Virus record (IMG/VR): IMGVR_UViG_3300036652_001163
Span: 1 to 32,642 of that record
Length of the DNA: 32,642 bases
Direction: 5' to 3' (one strand)
DNA from: a virus
Positions 7,816 through 17,016 of this stretch are shown piece by piece (positions within the stretch are counted from its first letter, which is position 1; every line of letters begins with the position of its first letter). The translations under genes and the position numbers were made by a program. Below the pieces are notes generated by a model that had not been told where the DNA came from, did not search any database, and saw only the letters and a program-made list of their open reading frames with translations.

Positions 7816-9338
7816 TGGCGTTCCAGCTTTCCCGGGTACCGCAGACCGACGACGAGCTGTACTGGTACGTCCGGGTCCGGTTCGGGGTCGCGGTGCCCCG
7901 CACCCGGGTGTGCGCCGGGCACGTCAGCCCGTTCGAGGCGTTCGCCGACGCCTTCTTCGCCCGCAACTCCCTGGACCCCGCCTCCGACCAGCAGTCGCTG
8001 GCGCTGTGGCACGGCAGCCGCGGCCTGTCCGGCAAGAGCTACACGCTGAGCCTGCTCGCGGTCACCATGGCCGAGCTGCTCGGCGCGGACGTGAACCTGC
8101 TCGGCGGCTCCCTGGCGCAGTCGATGAACATCCACGAGCACGTGGGCATGGCGATGCGCCATGACAACGCGCCGGAGTACATGGTCGTCGACGCCTCCAC
8201 CTCGAGGATCTCGCTGACCAACGGCGCCCGGATCCGGCCGTTGACGGCGTCGCAGAAAACCGTCCGCGGGCCGCACCCGCCGCGGCTGCTGCTCGACGAG
8301 ATCGATGAGATGGACCTCAAGATCCTCGACGCGGCGCTGGGCCAGCCGATGCCGCAGCCCAACTACCTCAACGAGATCATCACCCCCTATACGGTCATGT
8401 GTTCGACCTGGCAAAATCCGCAGGGCACCTTCACCGAGGTGCAGCGGCGCGCGGAGGAACGCGGCTACCCGATCTACCAGTGGTGCTTCCGCGAGTCGGC
8501 CAACCCGATCGACGGGTGGCTGAGCGAGGACACCATCGCGGAGAAGAAGAACTCGATCTCCAAGGCCATGTGGGAGGCGGAGTACGAGCTCAACGAGCCC
8601 TCCATCGGCACCCGCGCGTTCGACACCAACGCGGTCGAGCGGATGTTCAGCTTGCCGTTCAGCCCGCTGGCGCAGAAGGAGTCGAAGGACTTCGAGGAGT
8701 ACCTGTTCGAGAAGCCGGAACGCCACGGCCGCTACGTGTGCGCCGCCGACTGGGGCAAGGAGAAGGACTACACCGTCATCACGGTGGCCCGCATCGACAC
8801 CTACCCGCGCCGGGTCGTGTACTACATGAAGGTCAACCGGCGGCCGTGGCCGCTGATGATGGGCTGGTTCAACAAGGCCGCCGAGCGCTACCACGCCCAG
8901 TCCATCCACGACGCCACCGGTCTCGGCGACGTCATCGAGGACTACGTCGACCACCGCGCGATCGGGTTCAAGATGATCGGGGCCGAACGCGCGGACATGC
9001 TCACCGAGTACGTCAACGCCGTCGAGGCCGGCGCCTGGCACGTCCCGAAGATCAAGTCGGCGTGGTCGGCGCACCGGTACTGCCAGGTGCAGGACCTGTA
9101 CTCCAGCTCGAAGGAGTTCCACCTGCCCGACGAGGTGTGCTCCTTCGCCCTGGCCGAGCACGTCGCCCGCACCGTCGCACCGCTGGCCGCCCCGCAGGCG
9201 GTGAAGAAGGACTCCGCGCCGACCGCCCGGGACATGACCCACGTCCCCGCCGAGTCCGACACCGCCACGCCGGGCCGCTTCGGTGACGTCAGCGTGAAGC
9301 GCTGGGATGATCCCGCGGAGATGTCCCTGACTGTCTGA
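7815..9338 (+). CDS. terL: Terminase large subunit (507 aa)
   Basis: The ATG at 7815 overlaps the upstream TGA. The ATPase domain shows a Walker A-like motif GSRGLSGKS at residues 67-75 and Walker B RLLLDEIDEMD near 155-165 with the catalytic acidic pair. The nuclease domain, of RNase H-like fold, shows CAADWGKEKDYTVI (first metal-binding Asp near 311) and HDATGLGDVIEDYV (second acidic cluster near 368). The protein cuts concatemeric DNA and drives it into the prohead through the portal, which is encoded next. Length is normal for the family. No small terminase gene is adjacent; it may lie outside the window. The C-terminal 50 residues are Ala/Pro/Thr-rich and probably flexible. Confidence 0.92.
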   Translation: MAFQLSRVPQTDDELYWYVRVRFGVAVPRTRVCAGHVSPFEAFADAFFARNSLDPASDQQSLALWHGSRGLSGKSYTLSLLAVTMAELLGADVNLLGGSLAQSMNIHEHVGMAMRHDNAPEYMVVDASTSRISLTNGARIRPLTASQKTVRGPHPPRLLLDEIDEMDLKILDAALGQPMPQPNYLNEIITPYTVMCSTWQNPQGTFTEVQRRAEERGYPIYQWCFRESANPIDGWLSEDTIAEKKNSISKAMWEAEYELNEPSIGTRAFDTNAVERMFSLPFSPLAQKESKDFEEYLFEKPERHGRYVCAADWGKEKDYTVITVARIDTYPRRVVYYMKVNRRPWPLMMGWFNKAAERYHAQSIHDATGLGDVIEDYVDHRAIGFKMIGAERADMLTEYVNAVEAGAWHVPKIKSAWSAHRYCQVQDLYSSSKEFHLPDEVCSFALAEHVARTVAPLAAPQAVKKDSAPTARDMTHVPAESDTATPGRFGDVSVKRWDDPAEMSLTV

Positions 9339-9368
9339 GCGCATGGAACCCCCCGGGAGACTGGCAGT

Positions 9369-11033
9369 ATGACCCGACCCGACTCTCTCGACCGTGTGCT
9401 CGACGGGGACGACGGCGACGGAGTCGATCTTCCGAAGAACTGGAACCCGACCCTGGAGATCGGCCGGACCGGTCTCAAGCGGGCCGCCGGCTGGGTCAAC
9501 GAGGAGTTCCTCCCCCAGCTCAAGGGCCGCAAGGCGGTCGGGGTCTACCGGGAGATGTCGAGCAACGACCCGATCGTCGGGTCGCTGCTGTTCGCGCTCA
9601 AGCGGCTGATGAGCGAGGTCGACTGGAACGTCGAACCGGCCAGCTCCAAGGCCGAGGACCGCAGGAACGCCGAGATCATCGAGCAGAACCGTGACGACAT
9701 GAGCGAGCCGTTCAGCTCGTTCATCATGGAGGCGCTCAGCTCCCTGGAGTACGGCTGGTCCTGGCACGAAATCTGCTTCAAGCGGCGCCTGGGCCCCTGG
9801 TACACCAACCGCGCCGACGGCGACCTGCACCGCTCCAAGTACGACGACGGCATGATCGGGCTCGCGCACCTGCCGATCCGCGCCCAGGAATCCTGGCAGA
9901 AGTGGATCTTCGACGCGAAGGGCAACGCCACCTGGATGGTGCAGATGCCCGCGCCGGACTACCGGATGAAGCCGATCCCGCGCACCAAGAGCCTGCATTT
10001 CCGCCCGCTGCCGGCGAAGAACAACCCCGAGGGCATCAGCATCCTGCGCACCGCCTACCGGCCGTGGTTCTTCAAGAAGCGGATGGAGGAGACCGAGGCC
10101 GTCGGCGTCGAACGTGACCTGACCGGCCTGCCGGTCGCCGAGGTGCCCGCCGACGTCGTCAACGCCCGACCGGGCAGCCAGCAGGCCAAGCTGCTGGCCT
10201 CCTACAAGCAGATGGTCCGCTCGGTGCGCCGCGACGAGAACGAAGGCCTGGTGCTGCCGGTCGAGTACGACGACAAGGGCAACCAGCGTTACAAGTTCTC
10301 CCTGCTCGCGTCCAGCGGCAGCCGCCAGTTCGACACCAACGCCATCATCAGCCGCTACGAGGCGCGGATCCTGATGACGGTGCTCGCCGACTTCCTGCTC
10401 GTCGGCCACGAGGGCGTCGGGTCCTACAACATGCACGCCGACAAGACCGGCCTGTTCAAGGTCGCCTGCAACGGCATCGTCAAGCTCCTCGCCGACGAGC
10501 TGAACCGGTCCCTGATCCCGAAGCTGTTCAGCCTCAACGGGATGAAGCCGCGCGAGCTGCCCCGCTTCGTGCCCTCCGACGTGGACTCCCCCGACCTGGC
10601 GCAGCTCGCCGCGTTCATGACCGCAATGGGCCAGCTCGGCATCACCTGGTTCCCCGACCCGAAGATGGAGCAGTTCGTGCGCCGCGCCGCCGACCTGCCC
10701 GAGCTGGACAAGGACGTCGAGCGGGTGCTGGAGGTGCAGCAGCGCCAGTCCACCGTCATGCAGCTCGCCCAGCAGCGCCTGCAGGCCCTGCAGATCGGCC
10801 AGCAGGCCCAGCAGGGTGAGATGCAGATGCAGTCCGCGCAGACCAGCCAGGAGCAGCAGGCCATGCAGGTCGAGACGCAGCGCCGCGAACTGGAGAAGCC
10901 CGGCTCCACCCAGCCGCCGCAGAAGGCCGCGGCCGGGCGTCCCGCCGCCGGGCCGCCCCGCAAGGCCGCCGGCCGCAAGGTCGGGCCCAGCAACGACCCG
11001 CGCAAGCAGAAGCGAAAGGTGGCCAGTCGATGA
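9369..11033 (+). CDS. Portal protein, Mu gp29-like (DUF935-type; 554 aa)
   Basis: The ATG at 9369 lies 30 bases after terminase, with GGGAG as ribosome site. Features of this portal group include the early NDPIVGSLLFALKRLMSEVD helix, WNVEPAS, LEYGWSWHEICFKRR, the RTKSLHFRPLPAKNNPEG loop and a helical stem and clip (FKKRMEETEAVGVERDL). The portal forms the twelve-fold ring at one head vertex through which DNA enters and leaves, and on which terminase and neck proteins dock. From about residue 455 the chain becomes very Gln-rich (QRQSTVMQLAQQRLQALQ) and then ends in a basic Pro/Lys tail, which could contact packaged DNA. Its stop overlaps the next start (ATGA). Confidence 0.85.
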   Translation: MTRPDSLDRVLDGDDGDGVDLPKNWNPTLEIGRTGLKRAAGWVNEEFLPQLKGRKAVGVYREMSSNDPIVGSLLFALKRLMSEVDWNVEPASSKAEDRRNAEIIEQNRDDMSEPFSSFIMEALSSLEYGWSWHEICFKRRLGPWYTNRADGDLHRSKYDDGMIGLAHLPIRAQESWQKWIFDAKGNATWMVQMPAPDYRMKPIPRTKSLHFRPLPAKNNPEGISILRTAYRPWFFKKRMEETEAVGVERDLTGLPVAEVPADVVNARPGSQQAKLLASYKQMVRSVRRDENEGLVLPVEYDDKGNQRYKFSLLASSGSRQFDTNAIISRYEARILMTVLADFLLVGHEGVGSYNMHADKTGLFKVACNGIVKLLADELNRSLIPKLFSLNGMKPRELPRFVPSDVDSPDLAQLAAFMTAMGQLGITWFPDPKMEQFVRRAADLPELDKDVERVLEVQQRQSTVMQLAQQRLQALQIGQQAQQGEMQMQSAQTSQEQQAMQVETQRRELEKPGSTQPPQKAAAGRPAAGPPRKAAGRKVGPSNDPRKQKRKVASR

Positions 11034-14000
11034 GCCTCGCCCCGCTCGGGCACTTCCCCGGCCAGCCCGCCGGCTTCAACCACGCCGCCGCCGAGGCGGT
11101 GTTCGACTACATCAGCAAGTGCGACGACGACACCGCCGAGGTGCTCGCCGACATGGTCATCGGCGGCGCCTACCAGCACGACCTGCTCGAGTACGCCCCG
11201 GTGATCAGCAAGATGCTCGGCGAGCACCTGGTCGAGCACGGCGACGAGCTGCGCGAGCGGCTGACCCGCACCTACATCGCCAAGCGCGCCAACGGGGAGG
11301 ACGTCACCCCGGAGATGGCCGCCGCCGAACTGATCGGCAAGGCGTTCGGCGGGCCGGACTACTCCCCGCAGGCGCGCGCGCAGCGGGCCCGCGAGGAGCA
11401 CCGCGACCTGATCACCGGCCGGTTCGTGCAGTCGCACCATCCGCTGGTGTTCGAGACCCACGACGAGCACGGCAAGCCGCTGCAGGCCGCGCACGACGGG
11501 CAGGCTGCCCGGCAGGGCATCCCCGAGCCGGGCCAGCGCCTCACCGCCGCGCAGAAGCTGCGCTACCAGCAGGCGTACAAGCAGATCCAGGGGATGATCA
11601 CCGGCTTCCAGCACCACCCGGAAGGCGCCTACCTGCACCTGCACTACGGCACCGGCACCGAGATCGAGGACATGCCCGGCCGCGGCCAGGACATCCCGAT
11701 CAAGCCGGGCAAGACGCTGCACGCGGTCAGCATCAGCCGGGTGCCGGAGCATCACGAGGACCTGTCGCCGTTCGAGACGCTGCGCGACCTCGGCGGCGCC
11801 CTCGGGCACAACTACGGCCTGGACACCGACGCCAACGGCGTCAACCCCGGCGTGCAGCGCATCCGCGACTTCGACGCGACCCGCAGCGCCGGGGACCCGT
11901 TCCGGCCCAGCTCCAACCTGATGATCCGTCTCGGCGCGGGCTCGCGCGCACTGGACGAGTCCTTCCGCAACGAGGACGGCACCTCGGTGCTGCCGCGCCG
12001 GGTGCAGGCCGCGCTCAAGGCCGGCCAGGTCGTCGGCACCTACGGCCCGGAGGCGCAGAAGGTGATCGGCCCGGCGGCCGATCGGGCGGCCTACCGGTAC
12101 CGCGGTACCGAGCGGGCCACCCCCGACCGGCGCCTGGGTGCGGCGATGGAGTCGATCCGGCGCAACCCGAACCTGCGCACCGACGTGGAGCGGCGCGAGC
12201 TGATGGTGCACGGCGTGGAGACCGACGCCGGGTGGCACCCCTCCGGCGTGCTGTCCTACTTCCGTTCCCGGCTGCCCAAGGCCGACCTGAACACCCTGCA
12301 GCGCAAGTCCGGCAAGATCCCGCCCTCGGAGGGCGTCATCATCAACCGGCAGGGCAAGGTCGCGGTGCAGGCCGTCGGCTTCGGCGACGACCACTACCTG
12401 CCGTTCAACCTCAAGCACCTCAAGGGGCTGCGCGGCGGGGAGTACATCCGCACCCGCACCTACGGCGGCCCGACGACGGAGGATGTTTACACCGGCCTGA
12501 TCTCCGGCGCGAAGTCGGTGACCGTGGTGTCGCACAACGGCGTCTACACCGTCGAGTTCGACCCGTCGTTCAAGGGCAGCCGCCGCTACAACGACAAGGC
12601 CGCGCAGATGGTGGGCCGCTACGGCCAACTCCTCGACGCGGTGAAGAACGGCGAGATCACCACCGGGCAGATCGACCCCACCCGGATGGCCGAGATCGAC
12701 GAGGCGGCCGCGTCCAGCTACGACCCGGACAGCGAGCCGGAGGCCTACGCCACCGAGCGGCTGCGCCTGCTCGCGCGCGAGAAGCGCAACCCCACCTTCT
12801 CCGAGGCGCAGAAGGCGCAGGCCGCGTCGGCGTTCCTCGACAGCCAGGCCGCGAAGCACCGCACCCCCGACGGCCACGAGATGACCGGCACCGAGCTGAT
12901 CGACGACTGGGTCAGCCGGGAGTCGCTCAAGCAGGCCGACGCCTACCGCAAGCTGCAGGTCGCCGACGCCGGGGCGGACTTCCGCATCCGCGGCTCCGGG
13001 CGCCCCGCCGGCATGTCCGGGCAGGGTGTCGCGCCGGGCATGACCGCCGCCGACTTCAAGCGCAGCGTCGCCGCCCGCGCCGGGCTCACCGACGACAACC
13101 CCGACCGGGTCGCGTCCGCCGCCATCCAGGCGATGGGCCTCAACGAGCAGTTCGGCCGCTACCTCGAGCGGGAGGAGGCCACCTACAAGGCCTCGCTCAA
13201 GCCGCTCGCGCTCAACGGCCCCGGCTACAAGATGGCCCTCGACGCGCTGCAGGAGCAGTTCCCGTACTACGTCAAGGGCGTCGACTTCCACCCGTGGCAC
13301 GACGCGCGCAACGCCGTCGACACCGGCTACGTGAAGCCCAAGCACAACCGGCCCGCCGGGGTGCTCGCCGGCTACTTCGACGACACCATCAACGGCCAGT
13401 CGAAGGTGCACGCCGACACCATCCGCGGGCAGGGCCACGCCAAGGAGGTGCGGCTCTACCAGTCCCCGCAGGCCCGGGTGGTGGCCCGCGCCCGCGCCGC
13501 CACGACCGGCGGTACCGGGCTGACCGCCGGTCGTGGCACCCCGCTCAACGCCGACGCGGCGCGCGAGCTGCGCCTGCAGGCCGACACCGGGCTGCTGGCC
13601 GCGATCCGCGCCCGCACCCACTTCGGCGGCGGCCTGCACGACCCGGACGGGAAATGGAACCTGGCGGCAGGGCGCGGCAACGCGGTGGCCGACCACGGCG
13701 ACGACATCCGCAGGATGAGCCCGGACCTGCACGACGTGCTGTTCAAGCCCAGTCACGAGCTGGACGCGCTGCAGGGCACCCCCCGCGGCGCCGAGGAGCT
13801 GCACGAGAAGCTGTCGCGCGCGGTCGCGGCGATCGAGAAGTACAAGGTGTTCGACGTCGACGCCGACGCGCTGCGCCGCTTCCGCGACGAGGGCAAGGAC
13901 CGGGTGGCCGGCAAGTACGACGCCGCCCAGGTCGGCACCAACCTGCGCTCGATCAACGACAAGACCGACCACGACTTCGGTCAGCGGGTGCTGGACAAGG

Positions 14001-14494
14001 CTCACCACGCCGACTCCGACAGTGTCGCGCGGGCCTACGGCAACGACCCGAAGGTCAAGGCGCTGCCGGGGCTGTCCGACGCGGCCGACCTCGGCGACGA
14101 CGAGTCCTTCCGGGTCAACGCCGAACGGGTCGCCGGGGAACTCAAGGCCCGGCACAACGCGGTGCTGCGCTGGCAGGCGGAGGGCGCGAACCCGATGCAC
14201 CGCCCGAAGGGCGCGGACACCCTGCCGCGTGACGTCGAAGGCCTCGTGCGGGCGCACCAGTACAAGCGCCGCCACAAGGAGGCTGTCGCCCGCGAAACCC
14301 CGGAGCCGGAGGCCGGACCCGAAGGCGACGGCAGCTTCGGCTTCGGCGGCGGCGCACCCCAGTTCAACATCCACATCCACCAGGGCGGCCCGGGCGGCGC
14401 GGCCACCGCCACCACCAGCGCCGGCGGCACGTTCACCCCGGTGGGTGACCCCAACCTGCACTCGAAGTTCGACAGCATCATCGGGGGCTTCTAG
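11030..14494 (+). CDS. Very large head-region protein of unknown function (1154 aa)
   Basis: The ATG at 11030 overlaps the portal stop. The protein is hydrophilic, without signal or membrane segments, and I recognise no family. An N-terminal helical part (1-125) is followed by RDLITGRFVQSHHP, recalling the 'R.GRFA' linker motif of phage head proteins. A central region includes GGEYIRTRTYGGPTTEDVY near 469 and a beta-rich VVSHNGVYTVEFDPSF stretch; a later region has FPYYVKGVDFHPWHDARN from 744 and VKPKHNRPAGVLAGYF. A low-complexity tail contains FNIHIHQGG (IHIH at 1114-1117). Lying between portal and a MuF-type protein, and being far larger than usual for this position, it is likely a virion protein packaged inside the head. 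An enzymatic role in head assembly or in the infected cell is open. No catalytic motif could be assigned. Confidence 0.75.
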   Translation: MSLAPLGHFPGQPAGFNHAAAEAVFDYISKCDDDTAEVLADMVIGGAYQHDLLEYAPVISKMLGEHLVEHGDELRERLTRTYIAKRANGEDVTPEMAAAELIGKAFGGPDYSPQARAQRAREEHRDLITGRFVQSHHPLVFETHDEHGKPLQAAHDGQAARQGIPEPGQRLTAAQKLRYQQAYKQIQGMITGFQHHPEGAYLHLHYGTGTEIEDMPGRGQDIPIKPGKTLHAVSISRVPEHHEDLSPFETLRDLGGALGHNYGLDTDANGVNPGVQRIRDFDATRSAGDPFRPSSNLMIRLGAGSRALDESFRNEDGTSVLPRRVQAALKAGQVVGTYGPEAQKVIGPAADRAAYRYRGTERATPDRRLGAAMESIRRNPNLRTDVERRELMVHGVETDAGWHPSGVLSYFRSRLPKADLNTLQRKSGKIPPSEGVIINRQGKVAVQAVGFGDDHYLPFNLKHLKGLRGGEYIRTRTYGGPTTEDVYTGLISGAKSVTVVSHNGVYTVEFDPSFKGSRRYNDKAAQMVGRYGQLLDAVKNGEITTGQIDPTRMAEIDEAAASSYDPDSEPEAYATERLRLLAREKRNPTFSEAQKAQAASAFLDSQAAKHRTPDGHEMTGTELIDDWVSRESLKQADAYRKLQVADAGADFRIRGSGRPAGMSGQGVAPGMTAADFKRSVAARAGLTDDNPDRVASAAIQAMGLNEQFGRYLEREEATYKASLKPLALNGPGYKMALDALQEQFPYYVKGVDFHPWHDARNAVDTGYVKPKHNRPAGVLAGYFDDTINGQSKVHADTIRGQGHAKEVRLYQSPQARVVARARAATTGGTGLTAGRGTPLNADAARELRLQADTGLLAAIRARTHFGGGLHDPDGKWNLAAGRGNAVADHGDDIRRMSPDLHDVLFKPSHELDALQGTPRGAEELHEKLSRAVAAIEKYKVFDVDADALRRFRDEGKDRVAGKYDAAQVGTNLRSINDKTDHDFGQRVLDKAHHADSDSVARAYGNDPKVKALPGLSDAADLGDDESFRVNAERVAGELKARHNAVLRWQAEGANPMHRPKGADTLPRDVEGLVRAHQYKRRHKEAVARETPEPEAGPEGDGSFGFGGGAPQFNIHIHQGGPGGAATATTSAGGTFTPVGDPNLHSKFDSIIGGF

Positions 14495-16990
14495 GTGACG
14501 GTCCCCCTCGTCGACCCGCAGCTCGCGGCGTTTCAGGCCAGCGACCCGGCGGCGTTCCTCGAGCTGGGACAACCCGTCCCGGTTCCCGGGACAGCCCGCC
14601 CGCTGGTCAGCCGCCACGACGTCGAGATCGCGCTCGGCGTCGCGATCGTCACCATCGCGCTGCGGATCCGCCGGCACCTGGCCGAGGACGCCCCGGACAG
14701 CGACGAGGACCCCGCCGAGCTCGCCCGCGCCGCGTGGCGGCGTCACCTGCCGCTGTGGATGCGGATGACCGCCCCGGCGATCCGCCGCGCCTACGAGCTG
14801 GGCCGCGTCGACGGCCTCACCGACGCCGAGATGGATGACCTGGCGGCCGACTACGCCCGCCACCTCGGGGATTATGTCAACGAGTCCTCGACCGAGGCCC
14901 TAGCCGAGGGTGTCCAGCGCCAGCTCAATCAGCGCTGGAGTTTCCACCTGGCGTGGCGGCGCGCGAGCGCGGCCTACGGCGTGGACAAGCAGCAGATGAG
15001 CACCTACCTCAAGGGTGTCGCCGCCGGCACCGAGGACTCCGCCGAGCTGATCCCACTGACCGCCCGCACCATGGCCGACAAGCTGCTGGCCGCCCGCGGG
15101 GAACGCATCGGCGCGCAGGAGGCCTACACCGCCCAGCAGACCGGGCAGGCGCTGGCGTGGATGCTGCGCTACCGCAACGGTGAGCTGCAGGGTGCGCAGC
15201 GCGAATGGGTCCTCGGCGCCGACGAGCACCACTGCGCGGTGTGCACCCAGCTCGCCGGTAAGCGGGTCCGCCCGGACGAGCCGTTCGTGCTCGGCGAGCA
15301 GCAGGTATGGGCGCCGCGGCTGCACCCCGGCTGCGAATGCGGCACCCGCCTGGTCAACGCCGCCGGGGAGGTCATCGCCAAGGGCGCGCTGGTCGCCGCC
15401 GGCATCGCCGTGCTCGCCGAGGACACCGGCCGGGTGCTGATGATCCAGCGCGCGCAGGACGGGCAGGACCCGGCCGGCGGCATGTGGGAGTTCCCCGGCG
15501 GGCACATCGAGGACGGCGAAACCCCGTTCCAGGGCGCCCGGCGCGAATGGGAGGAGGAGGTGCACCGCCGCCTGCCCGGCGCCGAACCGGTCGCGGAGTG
15601 GACCTCCGGGGTGTACCGCGGGTTCGTGGTGCGGGTCCGCCACGAGGCGCAGGTCCCGTCCCACCGGCGCGGCAGCGTCGTCAACCCCGACGACCCGGAC
15701 GGCGACGACATCGAAGCCATCGCCTGGTGGGACCCGGCGCACCTGCAGGACAATCCGGCGGTGCGCGCCGAGCTGCGGGCCGCCCTGCCGAAGGTGCGTC
15801 GCGCGCTCGGCCCGATCGCGAAGAACCGCGGCGACGACCCGTTCAACCGTGACCCCCACGGCCGGTTCGCCGCGATGGAGCAGCGCCGCTCGAGCGTGCA
15901 GCTCGCCGCGCCCGACCCCGAGATCATGCGGCTGCTGGACCGCATCGAACGCGCGCCGCGGTCGCTCACCGAGGCCCGGCCGTCCCTGACCGGACGCGCA
16001 CGGACGGCGCCACTGACCGGTCAGTCGGGCCTGACCGCGGCGCGCCCCTCATCGTTGACCCAGGCCCCCTCCCTGACGCAAGCGGTGCCGCTCACCCAGA
16101 CCGCCGCGCCCGCCCAGGTCCGCGCCCCGCAACGCACCCCGCTGCGCGCGCAGATCCACATCCACCTGCCCCCGGCGCTGCCACCGCCGCCGCCCCCGGC
16201 GCCGGGTGACGACCCGATCGGCGAGGGCAACTACGTGTCCGGCGCTGACCTGCAGTCCTACTTCGACGACATGGGCATCGAGCACGGCGACAGCGACTTC
16301 GTCGACTTCGGCGAGATCGGCGACTACTACCGCGAGCAAGGCAGCTCCGGTCGCATCCCCGCCGCCCGGAGCACGGACGTCTGGTCGGCGGCAGGCCCGC
16401 AGGTCGCCGGCTACAGCGACACCGAGTGGGGCGCGCTCATGGCCACCGCCCAGCCGGTCTGGCAGGAAGCGATTCGCGACCACGACCGGGTCCTCGCGCA
16501 GATGACCGACCAGGAACTGCGCACCATCTGCGCCCGGGCGTTCCGGGGGATCCTGCCCTCGGCCGACGGGATGCGGGACAAGATCCGCGCCGAGATCCAG
16601 GACCCGGACGCCTACGACCACAGCCTGCGCGACGCCTACGCCGACATGGTCACCTGGTCGCGGCCGGACTACCTGGAAAGCACGCAGGCCGAGGAGTTCG
16701 ACCGCTTCCTGGCGCAGTCCCCGGAGCGGTCCTACATCGAGGCAGCGCCACCAGTGCTGTACCGCTTCGCGAGTTTCCAGCCGGGCGACGGGCCCCAGCA
16801 CGTGCAGGGGTATTACGAGATGGCCAACGGTCGCTACGTCTCCGCGCTGGCGCAACCACTGAACGGTCGCAGCATCCCGAAGGGGCACCTCAACGCCGAA
16901 CTGATCGAACTGGACCCCTCCGAGGACCCCTTCATGGATTCGATCTACGGCGGCCGCCACCCCGACGACGACGACTTCGACGAGGAGTGA
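14495..16990 (+). CDS. MuF-type head protein fused to a Nudix hydrolase domain (831 aa)
   Basis: A GTG at 14495 starts directly after the upstream TAG. Residues about 75-290 form a MuF-like minor head domain ending in a zinc-binding pattern: Cys247, Cys250, His277, Cys280, Cys282 (HHCAVCTQL and LHPGCECGTRL). Residues about 301-436 form a Nudix domain: a Nudix box begins at Gly336, with Glu342, then R350-E351-W-E-E354-E355, the metal-binding core; the late Gly is replaced by His357. A FNRDPHGRFA linker follows (450-459), then a Leu-Thr repeat region (490-535), IHIH (554-557), poly-Pro, and an acidic 250-residue C-terminal region of unknown fold. MuF proteins bind the portal and prohead and may be packaged. 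Nudix enzymes hydrolyse nucleoside diphosphates linked to other groups; the substrate cannot be told here. Confidence 0.85.
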   Translation: MTVPLVDPQLAAFQASDPAAFLELGQPVPVPGTARPLVSRHDVEIALGVAIVTIALRIRRHLAEDAPDSDEDPAELARAAWRRHLPLWMRMTAPAIRRAYELGRVDGLTDAEMDDLAADYARHLGDYVNESSTEALAEGVQRQLNQRWSFHLAWRRASAAYGVDKQQMSTYLKGVAAGTEDSAELIPLTARTMADKLLAARGERIGAQEAYTAQQTGQALAWMLRYRNGELQGAQREWVLGADEHHCAVCTQLAGKRVRPDEPFVLGEQQVWAPRLHPGCECGTRLVNAAGEVIAKGALVAAGIAVLAEDTGRVLMIQRAQDGQDPAGGMWEFPGGHIEDGETPFQGARREWEEEVHRRLPGAEPVAEWTSGVYRGFVVRVRHEAQVPSHRRGSVVNPDDPDGDDIEAIAWWDPAHLQDNPAVRAELRAALPKVRRALGPIAKNRGDDPFNRDPHGRFAAMEQRRSSVQLAAPDPEIMRLLDRIERAPRSLTEARPSLTGRARTAPLTGQSGLTAARPSSLTQAPSLTQAVPLTQTAAPAQVRAPQRTPLRAQIHIHLPPALPPPPPPAPGDDPIGEGNYVSGADLQSYFDDMGIEHGDSDFVDFGEIGDYYREQGSSGRIPAARSTDVWSAAGPQVAGYSDTEWGALMATAQPVWQEAIRDHDRVLAQMTDQELRTICARAFRGILPSADGMRDKIRAEIQDPDAYDHSLRDAYADMVTWSRPDYLESTQAEEFDRFLAQSPERSYIEAAPPVLYRFASFQPGDGPQHVQGYYEMANGRYVSALAQPLNGRSIPKGHLNAELIELDPSEDPFMDSIYGGRHPDDDDFDEE

Positions 16991-17016
16991 CGGGACGCGC
17001 TCGCGAGACTGGTCCT

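Noticed and set aside
10424-14863. A 1479-codon open frame on the minus strand opposite portal, the 1154-residue protein and part of the MuF gene
   Set aside because: It is a shadow of strong GC3 bias on the plus strand: it crosses gene boundaries and is rich in Val/Gly/Arg/Ala/Leu without motifs.
16742-16990. ADP-ribosyltransferase toxin domain at the end of the MuF-Nudix protein
   Set aside because: Only a VLYR string and one strand fit; the remaining length is too short and no convincing Ser-Thr-Ser or Glu motif is present.
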